Origin: Clostridium sp. MB40-C1
GTDB taxonomy: Bacteria; Bacillota; Clostridia; Clostridiales; Clostridiaceae
Direction of reading: 5' to 3'
DNA length: 64,000 nt
Assembly (NCBI RefSeq): GCF_030913655.1
Contig: NZ_CP133189.1
Location: forward strand, 186,001-250,000
Numbering within the stretch: position 1 is the first letter of the stretch; every line of letters starts with the position of its first letter. The notes below the pieces were generated by a model. That model had not been told where the DNA came from and searched no databases. It saw nothing but the letters and a program-made list of their open reading frames with translations. Shown here piece by piece: positions 51,659-62,803 of the stretch. The translations under genes were made by a program, and so were the position numbers.

Positions 51659-52447
51659 ATGGAAATGATAGTATGTATTAAACAAGTACCGGGAAGCTCA
51701 AATGTACAGGTGGATCCTGTTACAGGAGTATTAATAAGAGATGGCGTAGAATCAAAAATGAACCCATATGATTTATTTGCCCTTGAAACAGCTTTGAAAT
51801 TAAAAGAAGAAAAAGATGGAAGTGTAAAAGTTATAAGCATGGGACCTCCACAATCAATGGATGTAATAAGAGAAGCATATATGATGGGAGCAGATGAAGG
51901 AACTCTTTTATCAGATAGAAAATTTGCAGGAGCAGACGTACTTGCAACATCTTATACAATTTCACAAGGCGTTAAACAAATGGGAAAATATGATCTTATA
52001 ATCTGTGGAAAACAAACAACAGATGGAGACACAGCTCAAGTTGGACCAGAAATGGCAGAATACTTAAAAATACCTCATGTAGCAAATGTTTTAGAAATAA
52101 TGAAACTTAAAGAAAATTCAATAGTTGTAAAAATGGATATGCCGAATGCAATAGAAGTTGTAGAAATTAAATATCCATGTTTAATAACAGTAGAAAAAGA
52201 TATTATGCAACCAAGACTTCCATCTTATAAGAGAAAACTTGAAACAAAAGATAAAAATATAAATGTAATAAGTTTAAAAGATTTTGAAGATCAAGATGAA
52301 AATAAATATGGGTTAAATGGATCACCAACACAAGTTGAAAGAATATTTCCACCATCACACGATAAAGAACAAGAAAAGTGGGTTGGAAATGGTGAAGAAT
52401 TAGTAGCTAAAATGGCAAGCAAGCTTAAAGAATTAAAATTTGTTTAG
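51659..52447 (+). CDS. etfB: EtfB, electron transfer flavoprotein beta subunit of the lactate dehydrogenase complex (copy 1)
   Basis: 262 aa. EtfB fold with [21 protein letters not shown] at the start, [34 protein letters not shown] and [22 protein letters not shown]. In confurcating complexes EtfB carries the bifurcating FAD near the NAD site. The order etfB-etfA-ldh matches lctB-lctC-lctD of Acetobacterium. It differs from copy 2 at only two residues (D/G in KEEKxGS, K/G in QMGxYD). AGGAGG lies 10 nt before the ATG. Confidence 0.92.
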   Translation: MEMIVCIKQVPGSSNVQVDPVTGVLIRDGVESKMNPYDLFALETALKLKEEKDGSVKVISMGPPQSMDVIREAYMMGADEGTLLSDRKFAGADVLATSYTISQGVKQMGKYDLIICGKQTTDGDTAQVGPEMAEYLKIPHVANVLEIMKLKENSIVVKMDMPNAIEVVEIKYPCLITVEKDIMQPRLPSYKRKLETKDKNINVISLKDFEDQDENKYGLNGSPTQVERIFPPSHDKEQEKWVGNGEELVAKMASKLKELKFV

Positions 52448-52643
52448 ATAATAACTAATTTAAAAATTCAGGTAATAGCGTTAAAAATAGAGTAAGGATA
52501 TTAAAGCTTTAAGTGAATAAGATTATATAAACATTAGATTAACTAAGATTTAATTAGTACTAATAATATTTTAGCAAGTAAGGATAACATGTATAAATGG
52601 TAGTTAAAATAGAAGTGTTTTAAAGTAAAGAGGAGGATGCAAA

Positions 52644-53864
52644 ATGGGAAAGTTAGTAATTCATGAAGAAAAATTAAATCAAGAAATTATAGAAAAATTA
52701 GTTAATATATGTCCTTTTAATGCTATAGAAAAAAAGGATGACAAAATAGAAATCACAGCAGGATGTAAAATGTGTAAACTATGTGTTAAAAAAGGACCGG
52801 AAGGTGTAGTTGAATTTGTAGAAGATGCAGCAAGGCCAACAGTAGACAAGAGTAAGTGGAATGGCATAGCAATTTATGTTGATCATGTAGATGGAGAGAT
52901 TCATCCAGTAACTTTAGAACTTATAGGAAAAGGAAAAGAACTTGCATCAAAAATAAATCATCCTGTTTATTGTGTATTTATAGGTCACAATATAAAAGAA
53001 AAAGCAGAGGAATTACTCCACTACGGAGTAGATGAAGTTTTTGTATATGATTATGAAGAATTAAAAGACTTTAGAATAGAGCCATATACAGCAGCTTTTG
53101 AAGATTTTATAAATAAAGTTAAACCATCATCAATATTAGTTGGGGCAACAACAGTAGGAAGATCTTTAGCACCAAGAATAGCTGCAAGATTTAGAACAGG
53201 ACTTACAGCAGATTGTACAATATTAGATGTTAAACCAAATACAGATTTAGATCAAATAAGACCTGCTTTTGGTGGTAATATAATGGCACATATTCATACT
53301 CCAAATAATAGGCCGCAACTTGCAACAGTTAGATATAAAATTTTTGATGCACCAGAAAGAAGCGGAGAAAAGAGTGGAAAAATAACTTCTTGTGAGATAG
53401 ATACAACTAAATTAACATCCAATATAACAGTTTTAGATGTAATAGAAAAGGAAAAAGAGGAAAGTATATCAGAAGCAGAAGCAATAATAGCTGTAGGAAG
53501 AGGATTAAAATCAGAAAAAGATATGGCAATGATACAAGAACTAGCAGACCTTTTAGGGGCAAAAGTAGCAGGAACAAGACCAATGGTAGAGGCTGGTTGG
53601 ATAGATGCTAAACAACAAATAGGATTAAGTGGAAGAACAGTAAAACCTAAACTTATAATAACACTAGGTATATCAGGAGCTATTCAATTTGTAGCAGGCA
53701 TGAACAATTCAGAATGTATATTCTCTATAAACAAAGATGAAAATGCTTCAATAATGAAAGTAGCAAACTACGCAGTAGTAGGAGATATGTATGAAATAGT
53801 TCCAGCATTAATAGAAAACTTAAAAAGTGGAAAGAGCCTAAGTGAAGTAGCAGCAACACTTTAA
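52644..53864 (+). CDS. etfA: EtfA with N-terminal ferredoxin-like domain (copy 1)
   Basis: 406 aa. The first 60 residues carry four Cys (C23 and C41, C44, C47 in CKMCKLC) for one 4Fe-4S cluster. This extension is characteristic of EtfA in ferredoxin-dependent lactate dehydrogenase complexes. The EtfA core follows, ending with the FAD domain: [30 protein letters not shown] and [27 protein letters not shown]. It transfers electrons between ferredoxin/NAD and the dehydrogenase. A 196-bp gap without a gene separates it from etfB; AGGAGG precedes the ATG. Confidence 0.93.
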   Translation: MGKLVIHEEKLNQEIIEKLVNICPFNAIEKKDDKIEITAGCKMCKLCVKKGPEGVVEFVEDAARPTVDKSKWNGIAIYVDHVDGEIHPVTLELIGKGKELASKINHPVYCVFIGHNIKEKAEELLHYGVDEVFVYDYEELKDFRIEPYTAAFEDFINKVKPSSILVGATTVGRSLAPRIAARFRTGLTADCTILDVKPNTDLDQIRPAFGGNIMAHIHTPNNRPQLATVRYKIFDAPERSGEKSGKITSCEIDTTKLTSNITVLDVIEKEKEESISEAEAIIAVGRGLKSEKDMAMIQELADLLGAKVAGTRPMVEAGWIDAKQQIGLSGRTVKPKLIITLGISGAIQFVAGMNNSECIFSINKDENASIMKVANYAVVGDMYEIVPALIENLKSGKSLSEVAATL

Positions 53865-53893
53865 TATATATAGTAATCGGGGAGGTTTTAAGA

Positions 53894-55291
53894 ATGGAAT
53901 ATAATAAAGTAAACGCTAAAGATATTGAATTTATAAAAGAAGTAGCTGGTATAGATAATGTGTTAGCAGGAGAAGAAATAAGCGAGGATTATAGCCATGA
54001 TGAATTAGGTGGAATAAGTCATATGCCAGATGTATTAGTAAAAGTACATTCAGCAGAAGAAATTTCAAAAATAATGAAACATGCATATGAAAATACTATT
54101 CCAGTTGTAGCAAGAGGTTCTGGTACAGGACTTGTAGGAGCATCAGTTCCAATTCATGGTGGAATAATGGTAGATTTAACAGAAATGAATAACATTTTAG
54201 AATTAGATGAAGAAAACTTAACACTTACAGTAGAGCCAGGGGTTCTCCTTATGGAGATTGGAAAATATGTAGAAGAACATGACTTCTTTTACCCACCAGA
54301 TCCAGGTGAAAAGAGTGCTACAATAGGAGGAAATATAAGTACAAATGCAGGTGGAATGAGAGCTGTTAAGTATGGTGTAACAAGAGATTATGTAAGAGGA
54401 CTTGAAGTGGTACTACCAACAGGAGAAATATTAGAATTAGGTGGAAAAGTAGTTAAAAATAGTTCAGGTTACAGTATAAAAGATTTAATAATAGGTTCAG
54501 AAGGAACACTTGGAGTAATTACAAAAGCTGTACTTAAGTTATTACCCCTACCAAAAAAATCAGTAAGCTTGTTAATTCCATTTAATGATTTAGAAAAATC
54601 TATAGAGATGGTACCTAAGATCATAAAATCAAAGGCAATACCAACAGCTATAGAATTTATGGAGAGAGATACTATACTTGCGGCAGAAGAATTTTTAGGA
54701 AAGAAATTCCCAGACAATTCATCAGATGCATACCTTTTATTAACTTTTGATGGAAATACTCCAGAGCAAGTTGAAAATGATTATTCAATTGTTGCAGATT
54801 TATGTTTATCAGAAGGGGCATTAGATGTATTCATAGTTGATACAGATGAAAGAAAAGAATCAGTATGGTCAGCAAGAGGAGCTTTTCTTGAAGCAATTAA
54901 TGCAACTACTCCAGAAATGGATGAATGTGATGTTGTAGTACCAAGAAATAAAGTAGCAGAATTTATAAAGTATACTCATGAATTATCAAAAGAATTTAAT
55001 ATAAGAATACCAAGCTTTGGACACGCTGGAGATGGGAACTTACATGTGTATATTTGTAAAGATAATTTAAGTGATGAAGATTGGCAAAAGAAATTAAAAG
55101 AAGTATTTAAGTGTATGTATAAAAAATCAGAAGAGCTAAATGGATTAGTATCAGGAGAGCACGGCATAGGATATGCTAAAAGGGAATTTATGTTCAAACA
55201 ATATGGTAAAGAATACATGAGAGTTATGAAAGGGATAAAATTAGTATTTGATCCCAAAAATATACTAAATCCAGGAAAGGTTTGTCAGTAG
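53894..55291 (+). CDS. FAD-linked lactate dehydrogenase (GlcD/LctD family), copy 1
   Basis: 465 aa, FAD_binding_4 plus FAD-oxidase C domains. The FAD-binding loop [15 protein letters not shown] is at about 73-87, then [28 protein letters not shown] (about 134-161). Substrate/FAD C-domain motifs are [13 protein letters not shown] (about 375), [14 protein letters not shown] (about 419) and [14 protein letters not shown] at the end. With EtfBA it oxidises lactate to pyruvate. D- versus L-specificity cannot be read; related Acetobacterium LctD acts on D-lactate. About 92% identical to copy 2, with the differences mostly after residue 220. GGGGAGG lies 9 nt before the ATG. Confidence 0.9.
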   Translation: MEYNKVNAKDIEFIKEVAGIDNVLAGEEISEDYSHDELGGISHMPDVLVKVHSAEEISKIMKHAYENTIPVVARGSGTGLVGASVPIHGGIMVDLTEMNNILELDEENLTLTVEPGVLLMEIGKYVEEHDFFYPPDPGEKSATIGGNISTNAGGMRAVKYGVTRDYVRGLEVVLPTGEILELGGKVVKNSSGYSIKDLIIGSEGTLGVITKAVLKLLPLPKKSVSLLIPFNDLEKSIEMVPKIIKSKAIPTAIEFMERDTILAAEEFLGKKFPDNSSDAYLLLTFDGNTPEQVENDYSIVADLCLSEGALDVFIVDTDERKESVWSARGAFLEAINATTPEMDECDVVVPRNKVAEFIKYTHELSKEFNIRIPSFGHAGDGNLHVYICKDNLSDEDWQKKLKEVFKCMYKKSEELNGLVSGEHGIGYAKREFMFKQYGKEYMRVMKGIKLVFDPKNILNPGKVCQ

Positions 55292-55365
55292 ATAAAAATA
55301 TTTATCCAATAAATAATTTATGATCTAAACATCCTTAATATAATAAAAAATAATTTTAGAATGTG

Positions 55366-55401
55366 AAAATAAAGATAGACTTTTGGTCTATCTTTATTTT
55401 T
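55366..55401 (+). terminator. Terminator of lactate unit 1
   Basis: AAAATAAAGATAGAC pairs perfectly with GTCTATCTTTATTTT around TTTTG and is followed by T. About 75 bp after the ldh1 stop. Confidence 0.8.
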
Positions 55402-55543
55402 GCTTAGAATAAAGAGATTTTATAATGATATAATATAATCATATTAAATTGGTCAATGGAAAATTTTCATAAAAATATTTTTCATATTAAAGAATATTCA
55501 TGATGGATTAAAGTCAATTAAAGGAAAATTCTTGAATTTGTTA

Positions 55544-55573
55544 TTGACCTTTCAGAAAGATAGATTATATAAT
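55544..55573 (+). promoter_or_regulatory. Promoter of lldR
   Basis: -35 TTGACC (55544-55549) and -10 TATAAT (55568-55573), 18-bp spacer. The regulator therefore has its own promoter after the unit 1 terminator. Nothing else is seen in 55402-55543. Confidence 0.65.
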
Positions 55574-55620
55574 TATAAAAAGGGTGTACAAATATGGGGA
55601 TGTTGGGAGGAATATGACAA

Positions 55621-56319
55621 GTGTTTACAACAATAAGAACTACAAAAGTATATGAACAAGTAATTCTTCAAATAAAGGAAATGGTATCAGATGGGAGTCT
55701 TAAGAAAGGAGATAAATTACCTTCTGAAAGAGAATTATCATCTCAATTAGGGGTTAGTAGAGCTTCTATAAGAGAGGCATTAAGAGCTCTAGAGGTTATA
55801 GGATTAATTAGTTGTAGGCAAGGAGAGGGGAATTTTGTAAAAGAGAATTTTGATAATAGTTTGTTTGAACCCCTCTCTATTATGTTTATGCTTAATCAAA
55901 GTAAACCAAGTGAGGTTTTTGAACTTAGAAGAGTTATAGAAGTAGAAACAGCTGCTCTTGCAGCAAAGACTATAAAAGATGAAGAATTAGTAGAGTTAGA
56001 AGCTTTATTGGATATGATGAAAAATTGCAAAAATGAAGAAGAAAAAGTGAAAATAGATAAGGAATTTCATTATAAAATAGCAAAAGCTTCAAGGAATTTT
56101 CTTATTGTAACTATATTAAATACTATATCAACTTTAATAGATTCTTTTATCAAAGATGCTAGAGCCCAGATACTTAAAAATGAAAGTAATGAAGATATTA
56201 TTGATTACCAACACCAATGCCTATTCAATGCTCTTTTAAAAAGAGATTCTCAAGAGGCGGCAGCTGTTATGAGAATGCATATGGAATTAATAAATGAAAA
56301 TCTTATAGAACTAAGTTAA
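55621..56319 (+). CDS. LldR-type GntR regulator (FadR subfamily)
   Basis: 232 aa. The N-terminal winged HTH (about 8-75, with LPSERELSSQLGVSRASIREALRALE) is of the GntR type. The C-terminal FCD domain has the conserved Asp/His pattern (EFHYKIA, HQCLF, RMHMELI), expected to bind a metal and a carboxylate effector such as lactate. Start GTG at 55621 with GGGAGG 10 nt upstream. The degenerate second copy at 62672 has ATG at the aligned position, which supports it. It probably controls the flanking lactate operons through TGGT-N3-ACCA sites. Confidence 0.88.
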   Translation: MFTTIRTTKVYEQVILQIKEMVSDGSLKKGDKLPSERELSSQLGVSRASIREALRALEVIGLISCRQGEGNFVKENFDNSLFEPLSIMFMLNQSKPSEVFELRRVIEVETAALAAKTIKDEELVELEALLDMMKNCKNEEEKVKIDKEFHYKIAKASRNFLIVTILNTISTLIDSFIKDARAQILKNESNEDIIDYQHQCLFNALLKRDSQEAAAVMRMHMELINENLIELS

Positions 56320-56340
56320 TAAATATATAGTATGTATTTT

Positions 56341-56400
56341 AAAGCAGCATTTAATTTGTCTATTTTTAATTTTTTAAAATAAACAAATTAAATGCTGCTT
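56341..56400 (+). terminator. Terminator of lldR
   Basis: AGCAGCATTTAATTTGT pairs with ACAAATTAAATGCTGCT around about 24 nt, followed by T residues. Confidence 0.75.
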
Positions 56401-56524
56401 ATGTTATTTATTGGGAAAGTATATGAAAGTTTGACAAATAACTAACTTTATACAATAACTGACTAAAAATATAAAACTAAAAGATTTTTAAAAAAGAAAA
56501 TCGTTATTAGAAAGCTTATATAAT

Positions 56525-56645
56525 GGTAATCGATTACATAACTTACAATAAGAAAGCAAATGTTAATAAAATAACTATTGTAGAAAAATTAAAAATTGTG
56601 TGATAACATCTAAGCTATTGAAGGATGATATGATTATCATACCAT
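56525..56645 (+). promoter_or_regulatory. Promoter of lactate unit 2
   Basis: The cre-like palindrome GGTAATCGATTACA (56525-56538), a Rex-like ATGTTAATAAAATAACTA (56560-56577, three mismatches) abutting the -35 TTGTAG (56578-56583), a 17-bp spacer and TGATAA (56601-56606), then the palindromic region ATGATATGATTATCATACCAT (read as two halves, 56625-56645). Order and spacing copy those at 49821 and 63031. No gene lies in 56401-56719. Confidence 0.6.
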
Positions 56646-56719
56646 TAATTTTATAAGAAAATGTAGCTGCATTTTTACTTATTTGATAGAGAACATAAAA
56701 CTGAAAGAGGGGTAGAAAA

Positions 56720-58375
56720 ATGTTAGCATTAATAGCATTAGTACCAATTATACTAGTAGGTGTTTTGATGATAAAGTTTGATTTGCCATCTACTAAGGCA
56801 ATGCCTGTAGGTTTTTTTTCATCTATGATATTAGCAGCTGCATTTTGGAAAATGCCAGGGAAATGGATAGGAGCAGCAACTATAACAGGAGCTATAAATA
56901 CAATAGATATACTGTTTATAGTATATGGGGCACTACTTATTCTTCAAATAATGAAGAAAAGTGGAGGGGTAGATGGAATAGCTCATTCAATGGCGTCGGT
57001 ATCTACTGACAGAAGAGTCCAAGTCATTATAATAGGTTTTTTAATGGGTGCGTTTTTTGAAGGAGCAGCGGGCTTTGGAACACCAGCAGCAGTAGCAGCT
57101 CCACTACTTGTGGGATTAGGATTTCCACCATTAGTAGCAGCAATGGTAGCATTAATTGGAAACAGTGCACCAGTAACTTTCGGTGCAGTAGGTACTCCAA
57201 TAATAGGAGGATTTGCAAGCTTAAAAACTATGGTGGAAGCTGGAGGATTTAATGGAGATTTTACAACTTTTTTAACTAATGTAGGTGGGTTTGCAGGAAT
57301 ACTACATTTTTTAGTAGGATCATTTATACCACTTGCTATGGTTTGTTCTATGACTCTTATTGTAGATAAGAGTATTAAAAAAGGACTGGAAGTATTACCA
57401 CTAGCTTTATTTGGTGGATTAGTTTTTACTGTGCCTGAAGTGGTAATTTCAAATTTTGTAGGACCAGAACTTCCATCATTACTTGGTGCTTTAATAGGAA
57501 TTCCAGTATTTATAGGATCAATAAAAAAAGGAATTTTTGTGCCAAAAACTAGTTGGGATTTTAAACCTCATGATGAGTGGGAAGAAGATTGGGAAGGTGA
57601 AGTTGCAGTAACCTGTAGTACAGATAAAAATAAAGAAGTAATGAGTGCAGGAAAAGCATGGGGACCATATGTATTAATAGGAATATTGCTTTTATTAGGA
57701 CGTTTAAAATGGATAGGACTTACTCCTATATTAAAATCATGGGATATGTCATGGAATAATATTTTAGGGACATCCTTATCAAGAGGAATAACACCTCTTT
57801 ATAACCCAGGTGTTATACCATTTATGTTAGTTGCGTTAGTGATACCATTTATGCATGGATTAGATAGAAGAGAAGCGGTAAGTTGCTGGAAAGAAACTTT
57901 GAAACAGATAAAACCATCAGCTATAGCATTATTCTTTGCATTAGGAATGACTTATATAATGATGAATTCAGGAGCTGCAGTAAAAGCAGATTCAATGCTT
58001 ATAGTAATAGCTAAAACAGCAGCAGGTTTTGCAGGAAAAGGCTGGTATATACTAGCACCAATAGTTGGTATACTAGGAGCTTTTATATCAGGAAGTGCAA
58101 CAGTATCGGATATTATGTTTGGAGCGCTACAATTTAGTGCGGCAAAACAAATAGGCATATCTGTAACGCCTATATTAGCACTTCAATCAATAGGTGCAGC
58201 AGCAGGAAACATGGTATGTGTACATAATGTAGTGGCAGCACTCACAACTGTTGGATTAGTAGGGAAAGAAGGTAAAATAATAAAGAACAATATGAAAATC
58301 TCTTTAGGGTATGGAATATTGTCGGGCATATTTGCTCTTATCATTGTAAACGTATTTATGAAAACTATTTTCTAG
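56720..58375 (+). CDS. lctP: L-lactate permease (LctP family), copy 2
   Basis: 551 aa, about 14 membrane helices. Family motifs are [59 protein letters not shown] and [20 protein letters not shown]. The loop with [11 protein letters not shown] (about 285-300) is absent from copy 1. It is nearly identical to the truncated copy 3 at 63178 over the shared 274 residues. GAGGGG lies 8 nt before the ATG. First gene of unit 2. Confidence 0.92.
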   Translation: MLALIALVPIILVGVLMIKFDLPSTKAMPVGFFSSMILAAAFWKMPGKWIGAATITGAINTIDILFIVYGALLILQIMKKSGGVDGIAHSMASVSTDRRVQVIIIGFLMGAFFEGAAGFGTPAAVAAPLLVGLGFPPLVAAMVALIGNSAPVTFGAVGTPIIGGFASLKTMVEAGGFNGDFTTFLTNVGGFAGILHFLVGSFIPLAMVCSMTLIVDKSIKKGLEVLPLALFGGLVFTVPEVVISNFVGPELPSLLGALIGIPVFIGSIKKGIFVPKTSWDFKPHDEWEEDWEGEVAVTCSTDKNKEVMSAGKAWGPYVLIGILLLLGRLKWIGLTPILKSWDMSWNNILGTSLSRGITPLYNPGVIPFMLVALVIPFMHGLDRREAVSCWKETLKQIKPSAIALFFALGMTYIMMNSGAAVKADSMLIVIAKTAAGFAGKGWYILAPIVGILGAFISGSATVSDIMFGALQFSAAKQIGISVTPILALQSIGAAAGNMVCVHNVVAALTTVGLVGKEGKIIKNNMKISLGYGILSGIFALIIVNVFMKTIF

Positions 58376-58843
58376 AAGAGGAGATATATGCGTTAGATTA
58401 TATTAAACAATTTATATCTAGTTTAAAACTTTATTTCATAATTTCTTTATTAAAAAATAGTAGATTATAAATATGGACAAGCTTTTCTAAGTTTCAGGTA
58501 AAGTTGAGATAGTTACTTTAATGAAAACCTATCTGGAACTTAGAGGGGGTTATTTTAGATAATAGATAGAAAAATTGTAGTAGGATGATATTTAAAAAAA
58601 ATTTTACAGTTACTGGTATGATAATCGTACCAACTATAGAAATGAAATTAGATATCAATAAACAAAAAGGTTTTAATATAAGTATGTTTAAAAATAAAAT
58701 TTCAATTTATATTAACATTCCTAATGATATATTAAAACAGTAATTTAATTATAAAAAAGATATAAAAACTAAATGATTTTATTTAAGATTATTAAATATG
58801 AAAATTAAAAATCAATACATAAAAGGAAATGGAGGAAGAATAT
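58376..58843 (+). promoter_or_regulatory. Region between permease 2 and etfB2 with long LldR-like palindrome
   Basis: TGGTATGATAATCGTACCA (58614-58632) has the TGGTA/TACCA ends of the operator upstream of etfB1 but a longer centre. Further upstream, CTAAGTTTCAGGT and ACC...CTGGAACTTAG (58487-58543) can form an imperfect hairpin. No gene is present; 210 bp separate the palindrome from etfB2. Confidence 0.45.
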
Positions 58844-59632
58844 ATGGAAATGATAGTATGCATTAAACAAGTACCAGGAAGTTCAAATGTACAGGTAGAT
58901 CCTGTTACAGGAGTATTGATAAGAGATGGTGTAGAATCAAAGATGAACCCATATGATTTATTTGCCCTTGAAACAGCTTTGAAATTAAAAGAAGAAAAGG
59001 GAGGAAGTGTAAAAGTTATAAGTATGGGACCTCCACAATCAATGGATGTAATAAGAGAAGCGTATATGATGGGAGCAGACGAGGGAACTCTTTTATCAGA
59101 TAGAAAATTTGCAGGAGCAGACGTACTTGCAACATCTTATACAATTTCACAAGGTGTTAAACAAATGGGAGGTTACGATCTTATAATTTGTGGAAAACAA
59201 ACAACAGATGGGGATACAGCTCAAGTTGGACCAGAAATGGCAGAATACTTAAAAATACCTCATGTAGCAAATGTTTTAGAAATAATGAAACTTAAAGAAA
59301 ATTCAATAGTTGTAAAAATGGATATGCCAAATGCAATAGAAGTTGTAGAAATTAAATATCCATGTTTAATAACAGTAGAAAAAGATATTATGCAACCAAG
59401 ACTTCCATCATATAAGAGAAAACTTGAAACAAAAGATAAAAATATAAATGTAATAAGTTTAAAAGATTTTGAAGATCAAGATGAAAATAAATATGGGTTA
59501 AATGGATCACCAACACAAGTTGAAAGAATATTTCCACCATCACATGATAAAGAACAAGAAAAGTGGGTTGGAAATGGTGAAGAATTAGTAGCTAAAATGG
59601 CAAGCAAACTTAAAGAATTAAAATTTGTTTAG
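58844..59632 (+). CDS. etfB: EtfB of the lactate dehydrogenase complex (copy 2)
   Basis: 262 aa from ATG 58844 (GGAGGAAG upstream); the frame opens five codons earlier across the RBS. It is identical to copy 1 except for two residues, so it carries the same FAD/NAD site and role. The near-identity extends into silent positions over long stretches, indicating a recent duplication or ongoing conversion. Confidence 0.92.
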   Translation: MEMIVCIKQVPGSSNVQVDPVTGVLIRDGVESKMNPYDLFALETALKLKEEKGGSVKVISMGPPQSMDVIREAYMMGADEGTLLSDRKFAGADVLATSYTISQGVKQMGGYDLIICGKQTTDGDTAQVGPEMAEYLKIPHVANVLEIMKLKENSIVVKMDMPNAIEVVEIKYPCLITVEKDIMQPRLPSYKRKLETKDKNINVISLKDFEDQDENKYGLNGSPTQVERIFPPSHDKEQEKWVGNGEELVAKMASKLKELKFV

Positions 59633-59832
59633 ATAATAATTAATTTAAGAATGTAGGTAAGAGTGTTAAAAATAAAATAAATATATTAGACTTTTCAAGT
59701 AAATAAGGAATGTATATAAACATTAGATAAAATAAGATCTAATTAGTAATAACAATATTTTAGTAAACAGAGAGAACACGTATAAAGGTTAGTTTAAAAT
59801 AGAGAGCTTTAAAGTAAAAAGGAGGATGCAAA

Positions 59833-61056
59833 ATGGGAAAGTTAGTAATTCATGAAGAAAAATTAAACCAAGAAATTATAGAAAAATTAGTTAATATATG
59901 TCCTTTTAATGCTATAGAAAAAAAAGGTGAAAAAATAGAAATTACAGCTGGATGTAAAATGTGTAAACTATGTGTTAAAAAAGGACCAGAAGGTGTAGTT
60001 GAATTTGTAGAAGATGCAGCAAGGCCAACAGTAGACAAGAGTAAGTGGAATGGTATAGCAATTTATGTTGATCATGTAGATGGAGAAATTCATCCAGTAA
60101 CTTTAGAACTTATAGGAAAAGGAAAAGAACTTGCATCAAAAATAAACCACCCTGTTTATTGTGTATTTATAGGTCACAATATAAAAGAAAAAGCAGAGGA
60201 ATTACTTCACTACGGAGTAGACGAAGTTTTTGTATATGATTATGAAGAATTAAAAGACTTTAGAATAGAGCCATATACAGCAGCTTTTGAAGATTTTATA
60301 AATAAAGTTAAACCATCATCAATATTGGTTGGGGCAACAACAGTAGGAAGATCTTTAGCACCAAGAATAGCTGCAAGATTTAGAACAGGACTTACAGCAG
60401 ATTGTACAATATTAGATGTTAAACCAAATACAGATTTAGATCAAATAAGACCTGCTTTTGGTGGTAACATAATGGCACATATCCATACTCCCGATAATAG
60501 ACCACAGCTTGCGACTGTAAGATATAAAATTTTTGATGCACCAGAAAGAAGCGGAGAAAAGAGTGGAAAAATAACTTCTTGTGAAATAGATACAGCTAAA
60601 TTAACATCCAATATAACAGTTTTAGATGTAATAGAAAAGGAAAAAGAGGAAAGTATATCAGAAGCAGAAGCAATAATAGCTGTAGGAAGAGGATTAAAGT
60701 CAGAAAAAGATATGGCAATGATACAAGAACTGGCAGACCTTTTAGGGGCAAAAGTAGCAGGAACAAGACCAATGGTAGAGGCTGGTTGGATAGATGCTAA
60801 ACAACAAATAGGATTAAGTGGAAGAACGGTAAAACCCAAACTTATAATAACACTAGGTATATCAGGAGCTATTCAATTTGTAGCAGGCATGAACAATTCA
60901 GAATGTATATTCTCTATAAACAAAGATGAAAATGCTTCAATAATGAAAGTAGCAAACTACGCAGTAGTAGGAGATATGTATGAAATAGTTCCAGCATTAA
61001 TAGAAAACTTAAAAAGTGGCAAGAGTTTAGCTGAAGTAGCAGCAACAATACAGTGA
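59833..61056 (+). CDS. etfA: EtfA with ferredoxin-like domain (copy 2)
   Basis: 407 aa. Copy 1 and copy 2 differ at about six residues (K-D-D-K/K-G-E-K, N/D and T/A near the middle, S/A near the end). The extreme C-terminus reads ATIQ instead of ATL. Cys23, 41, 44 and 47 are kept. The sequence match to unit 1 breaks exactly at the 3' end of this gene. GGAGG lies 8 nt before the ATG. Confidence 0.93.
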   Translation: MGKLVIHEEKLNQEIIEKLVNICPFNAIEKKGEKIEITAGCKMCKLCVKKGPEGVVEFVEDAARPTVDKSKWNGIAIYVDHVDGEIHPVTLELIGKGKELASKINHPVYCVFIGHNIKEKAEELLHYGVDEVFVYDYEELKDFRIEPYTAAFEDFINKVKPSSILVGATTVGRSLAPRIAARFRTGLTADCTILDVKPNTDLDQIRPAFGGNIMAHIHTPDNRPQLATVRYKIFDAPERSGEKSGKITSCEIDTAKLTSNITVLDVIEKEKEESISEAEAIIAVGRGLKSEKDMAMIQELADLLGAKVAGTRPMVEAGWIDAKQQIGLSGRTVKPKLIITLGISGAIQFVAGMNNSECIFSINKDENASIMKVANYAVVGDMYEIVPALIENLKSGKSLAEVAATIQ

Positions 61057-61201
61057 CCAGCTGCCAGTAGCCATGTGCTAATGAGAAAAGAAATTGTTAG
61101 TTATTAATAGCTAAAAGAGTCACAAAAATTTTTATATAAGGTATTTAGAGACTAGTGATTAGAGATTAGAGATTAACAAGTAAAACGGGGAGGTTTTAAG
61201 G
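61057..61201 (+). other. Extra spacer between etfA2 and ldh2
   Basis: 145 bp here against 29 bp in unit 1. It starts with an unusually GC-rich CAGCTGCCAGTAGCCATG and contains a short reiterated block, GACTAGTGATTAGAGATTAG (about 61150-61169), continuing AGATTA. The last 20 bp (GGGGAGGTTTTAAG) again match unit 1. It looks like an inserted or rearranged spacer. Confidence 0.55.
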
Positions 61202-62599
61202 ATGGAATATAATAAAGTAAACGCTAAAGATATTGAATTTATAAAAGAAGTAGCTGGCATAGATAATGTGTTAGCAGGAGAAGAAATAAGCGAGGACTAT
61301 AGCCACGATGAATTAGGTGGAATAAGTCATATGCCAGATGTGTTAGTAAAAGTACACTCAGCAGAAGAAGTTTCAAAAATAATGAAACATGCATATAAAA
61401 ATACTATTCCAGTTGTAGCAAGAGGCTCAGGTACAGGACTTGTAGGAGCATCAGTTCCAATCTACGGTGGAATAATGGTAGATTTAACAGAGATGAATAA
61501 TATTTTAGAACTAGATGAAGAAAACTTAACACTTACAGTAGAGCCAGGGGTTCTCCTTATGGAGATTGGAAAATATGTAGAAGAACATGACTTCTTTTAC
61601 CCACCAGATCCAGGTGAAAAGAGTGCTACAATAGGAGGAAATATAAGTACAAATGCAGGTGGAATGAGAGCTGTTAAGTACGGAGTAACAAGGGATTATG
61701 TGAGAGGACTTGAGGTGGTATTACCGACTGGAGAAATATTAGAATTAGGTGGAAAAGTAGTTAAAAATAGTTCAGGATACAGCATAAAAGATTTAATAAT
61801 AGGTTCAGAAGGAACTCTTGGAGTAATTACAAAGGCTGTACTTAAGTTATTACCCCTACCAAAACAATCAGTAAGTTTGCTAATTCCATTCCTTAATTTT
61901 GATAAAGCTATAGAAATGGTACCAAAGATCATAAAGTCAAAGTCAATACCAACAGCCATAGAATTTATGACAAGAGATACTATACTTTCAGCAGAAGAGT
62001 TTTTGGGGAAAAAGTTTCCGGATAATTCATCAGACGCATATCTTTTGTTAACTTTTGATGGAAACACTTCAGAACAAGTGGAAGCAGACTATGAAACAGT
62101 TGCTAATTTATGCTTAGAAGAAGGTGCATTAGATGTATTCATAGTTGATACAGACGAAAGAAAGGAATCAGTATGGTCAGCGAGAGGGGCTTTCCTTGAG
62201 GCAATTAAGGCATCTACAACAGATATGGATGAATGTGATGTTGTAGTACCAAGAAACAGGGTTGCAGAATTTATAAAATATACTCATGATTTAGAAAAAG
62301 AGTTTGATGTGAGGATACCAAGCTTTGGACATGCTGGAGATGGAAATTTACATGTATACATCTGTAAAGACAATTTAAGTGATGAAGATTGGAAAAAGAA
62401 ATTAAAAGAAGTATTTGAATGTATGTATAAAAAATCAGAGGAATTAAAAGGACTAGTATCAGGAGAACACGGTATAGGATATGCTAAGAGAGAATTTATG
62501 TTTCATCAATATGGAGAAGAATATATAAGAATTATGAAAGGAATCAAAGGAGTATTTGATCCTAAAAACATATTAAACCCAGGAAAGGTTTGTCAGTAA
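61202..62599 (+). CDS. FAD-linked lactate dehydrogenase (GlcD/LctD family), copy 2
   Basis: 465 aa, same domain order and motifs as copy 1. The first 215 residues differ at only about three sites. After LPLPK (about residue 220) the copies diverge at roughly 30 positions, for example [10 protein letters not shown] / [10 protein letters not shown] and ELSKEFNIR / DLEKEFDVR. All catalytic and FAD motifs are intact, so both are probably active. Confidence 0.9.
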   Translation: MEYNKVNAKDIEFIKEVAGIDNVLAGEEISEDYSHDELGGISHMPDVLVKVHSAEEVSKIMKHAYKNTIPVVARGSGTGLVGASVPIYGGIMVDLTEMNNILELDEENLTLTVEPGVLLMEIGKYVEEHDFFYPPDPGEKSATIGGNISTNAGGMRAVKYGVTRDYVRGLEVVLPTGEILELGGKVVKNSSGYSIKDLIIGSEGTLGVITKAVLKLLPLPKQSVSLLIPFLNFDKAIEMVPKIIKSKSIPTAIEFMTRDTILSAEEFLGKKFPDNSSDAYLLLTFDGNTSEQVEADYETVANLCLEEGALDVFIVDTDERKESVWSARGAFLEAIKASTTDMDECDVVVPRNRVAEFIKYTHDLEKEFDVRIPSFGHAGDGNLHVYICKDNLSDEDWKKKLKEVFECMYKKSEELKGLVSGEHGIGYAKREFMFHQYGEEYIRIMKGIKGVFDPKNILNPGKVCQ

Positions 62600-62608
62600 A
62601 TATAACAT

Positions 62609-62650
62609 AAAAGAACTAGTGTAAAGAGGGAACTTACACTAGTTCTTTTA
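62609..62650 (+). terminator. Terminator of lactate unit 2
   Basis: AAAAGAACTAGTGTAA pairs perfectly with TTACACTAGTTCTTTT around a 9-nt loop, starting 10 bp after the ldh2 stop. Confidence 0.8.
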
Positions 62651-62671
62651 TATGGGAGGGGTATATAACAT

Positions 62672-62803
62672 ATGTTTGCAACCATTAAAACGGTAAAAGT
62701 AAAAGTATATGAGCAAGTTATATTAAAAAAAGAAAATGATGAAGAAATTTTACATTTGTTAATAGTTCTACAATTTAAATGCGGAAGACAAAATGGAGAC
62801 TAG
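62672..62803 (+). pseudogene. Remnant of a second lldR gene
   Basis: Opens with RBS GGGAGGGG and ATG, then MFATIKTVKVKVYEQVIL, against MFTTIRTTKVYEQVIL in lldR. After about 20 codons the homology is lost and a TAG follows at codon 44. A further scrap, L-S-K-E-L-G-I (62837-62857), matches the HTH segment LSSQLGV. It stands at the place where lldR follows ldh in unit 1, so it is a decayed duplicate. Confidence 0.75.

Noticed and set aside
58829-58843. Five-residue N-terminal extension of EtfB2
   Set aside because: These codons overlap the GGAGG ribosome binding site, and copy 1 starts at the equivalent of 58844.
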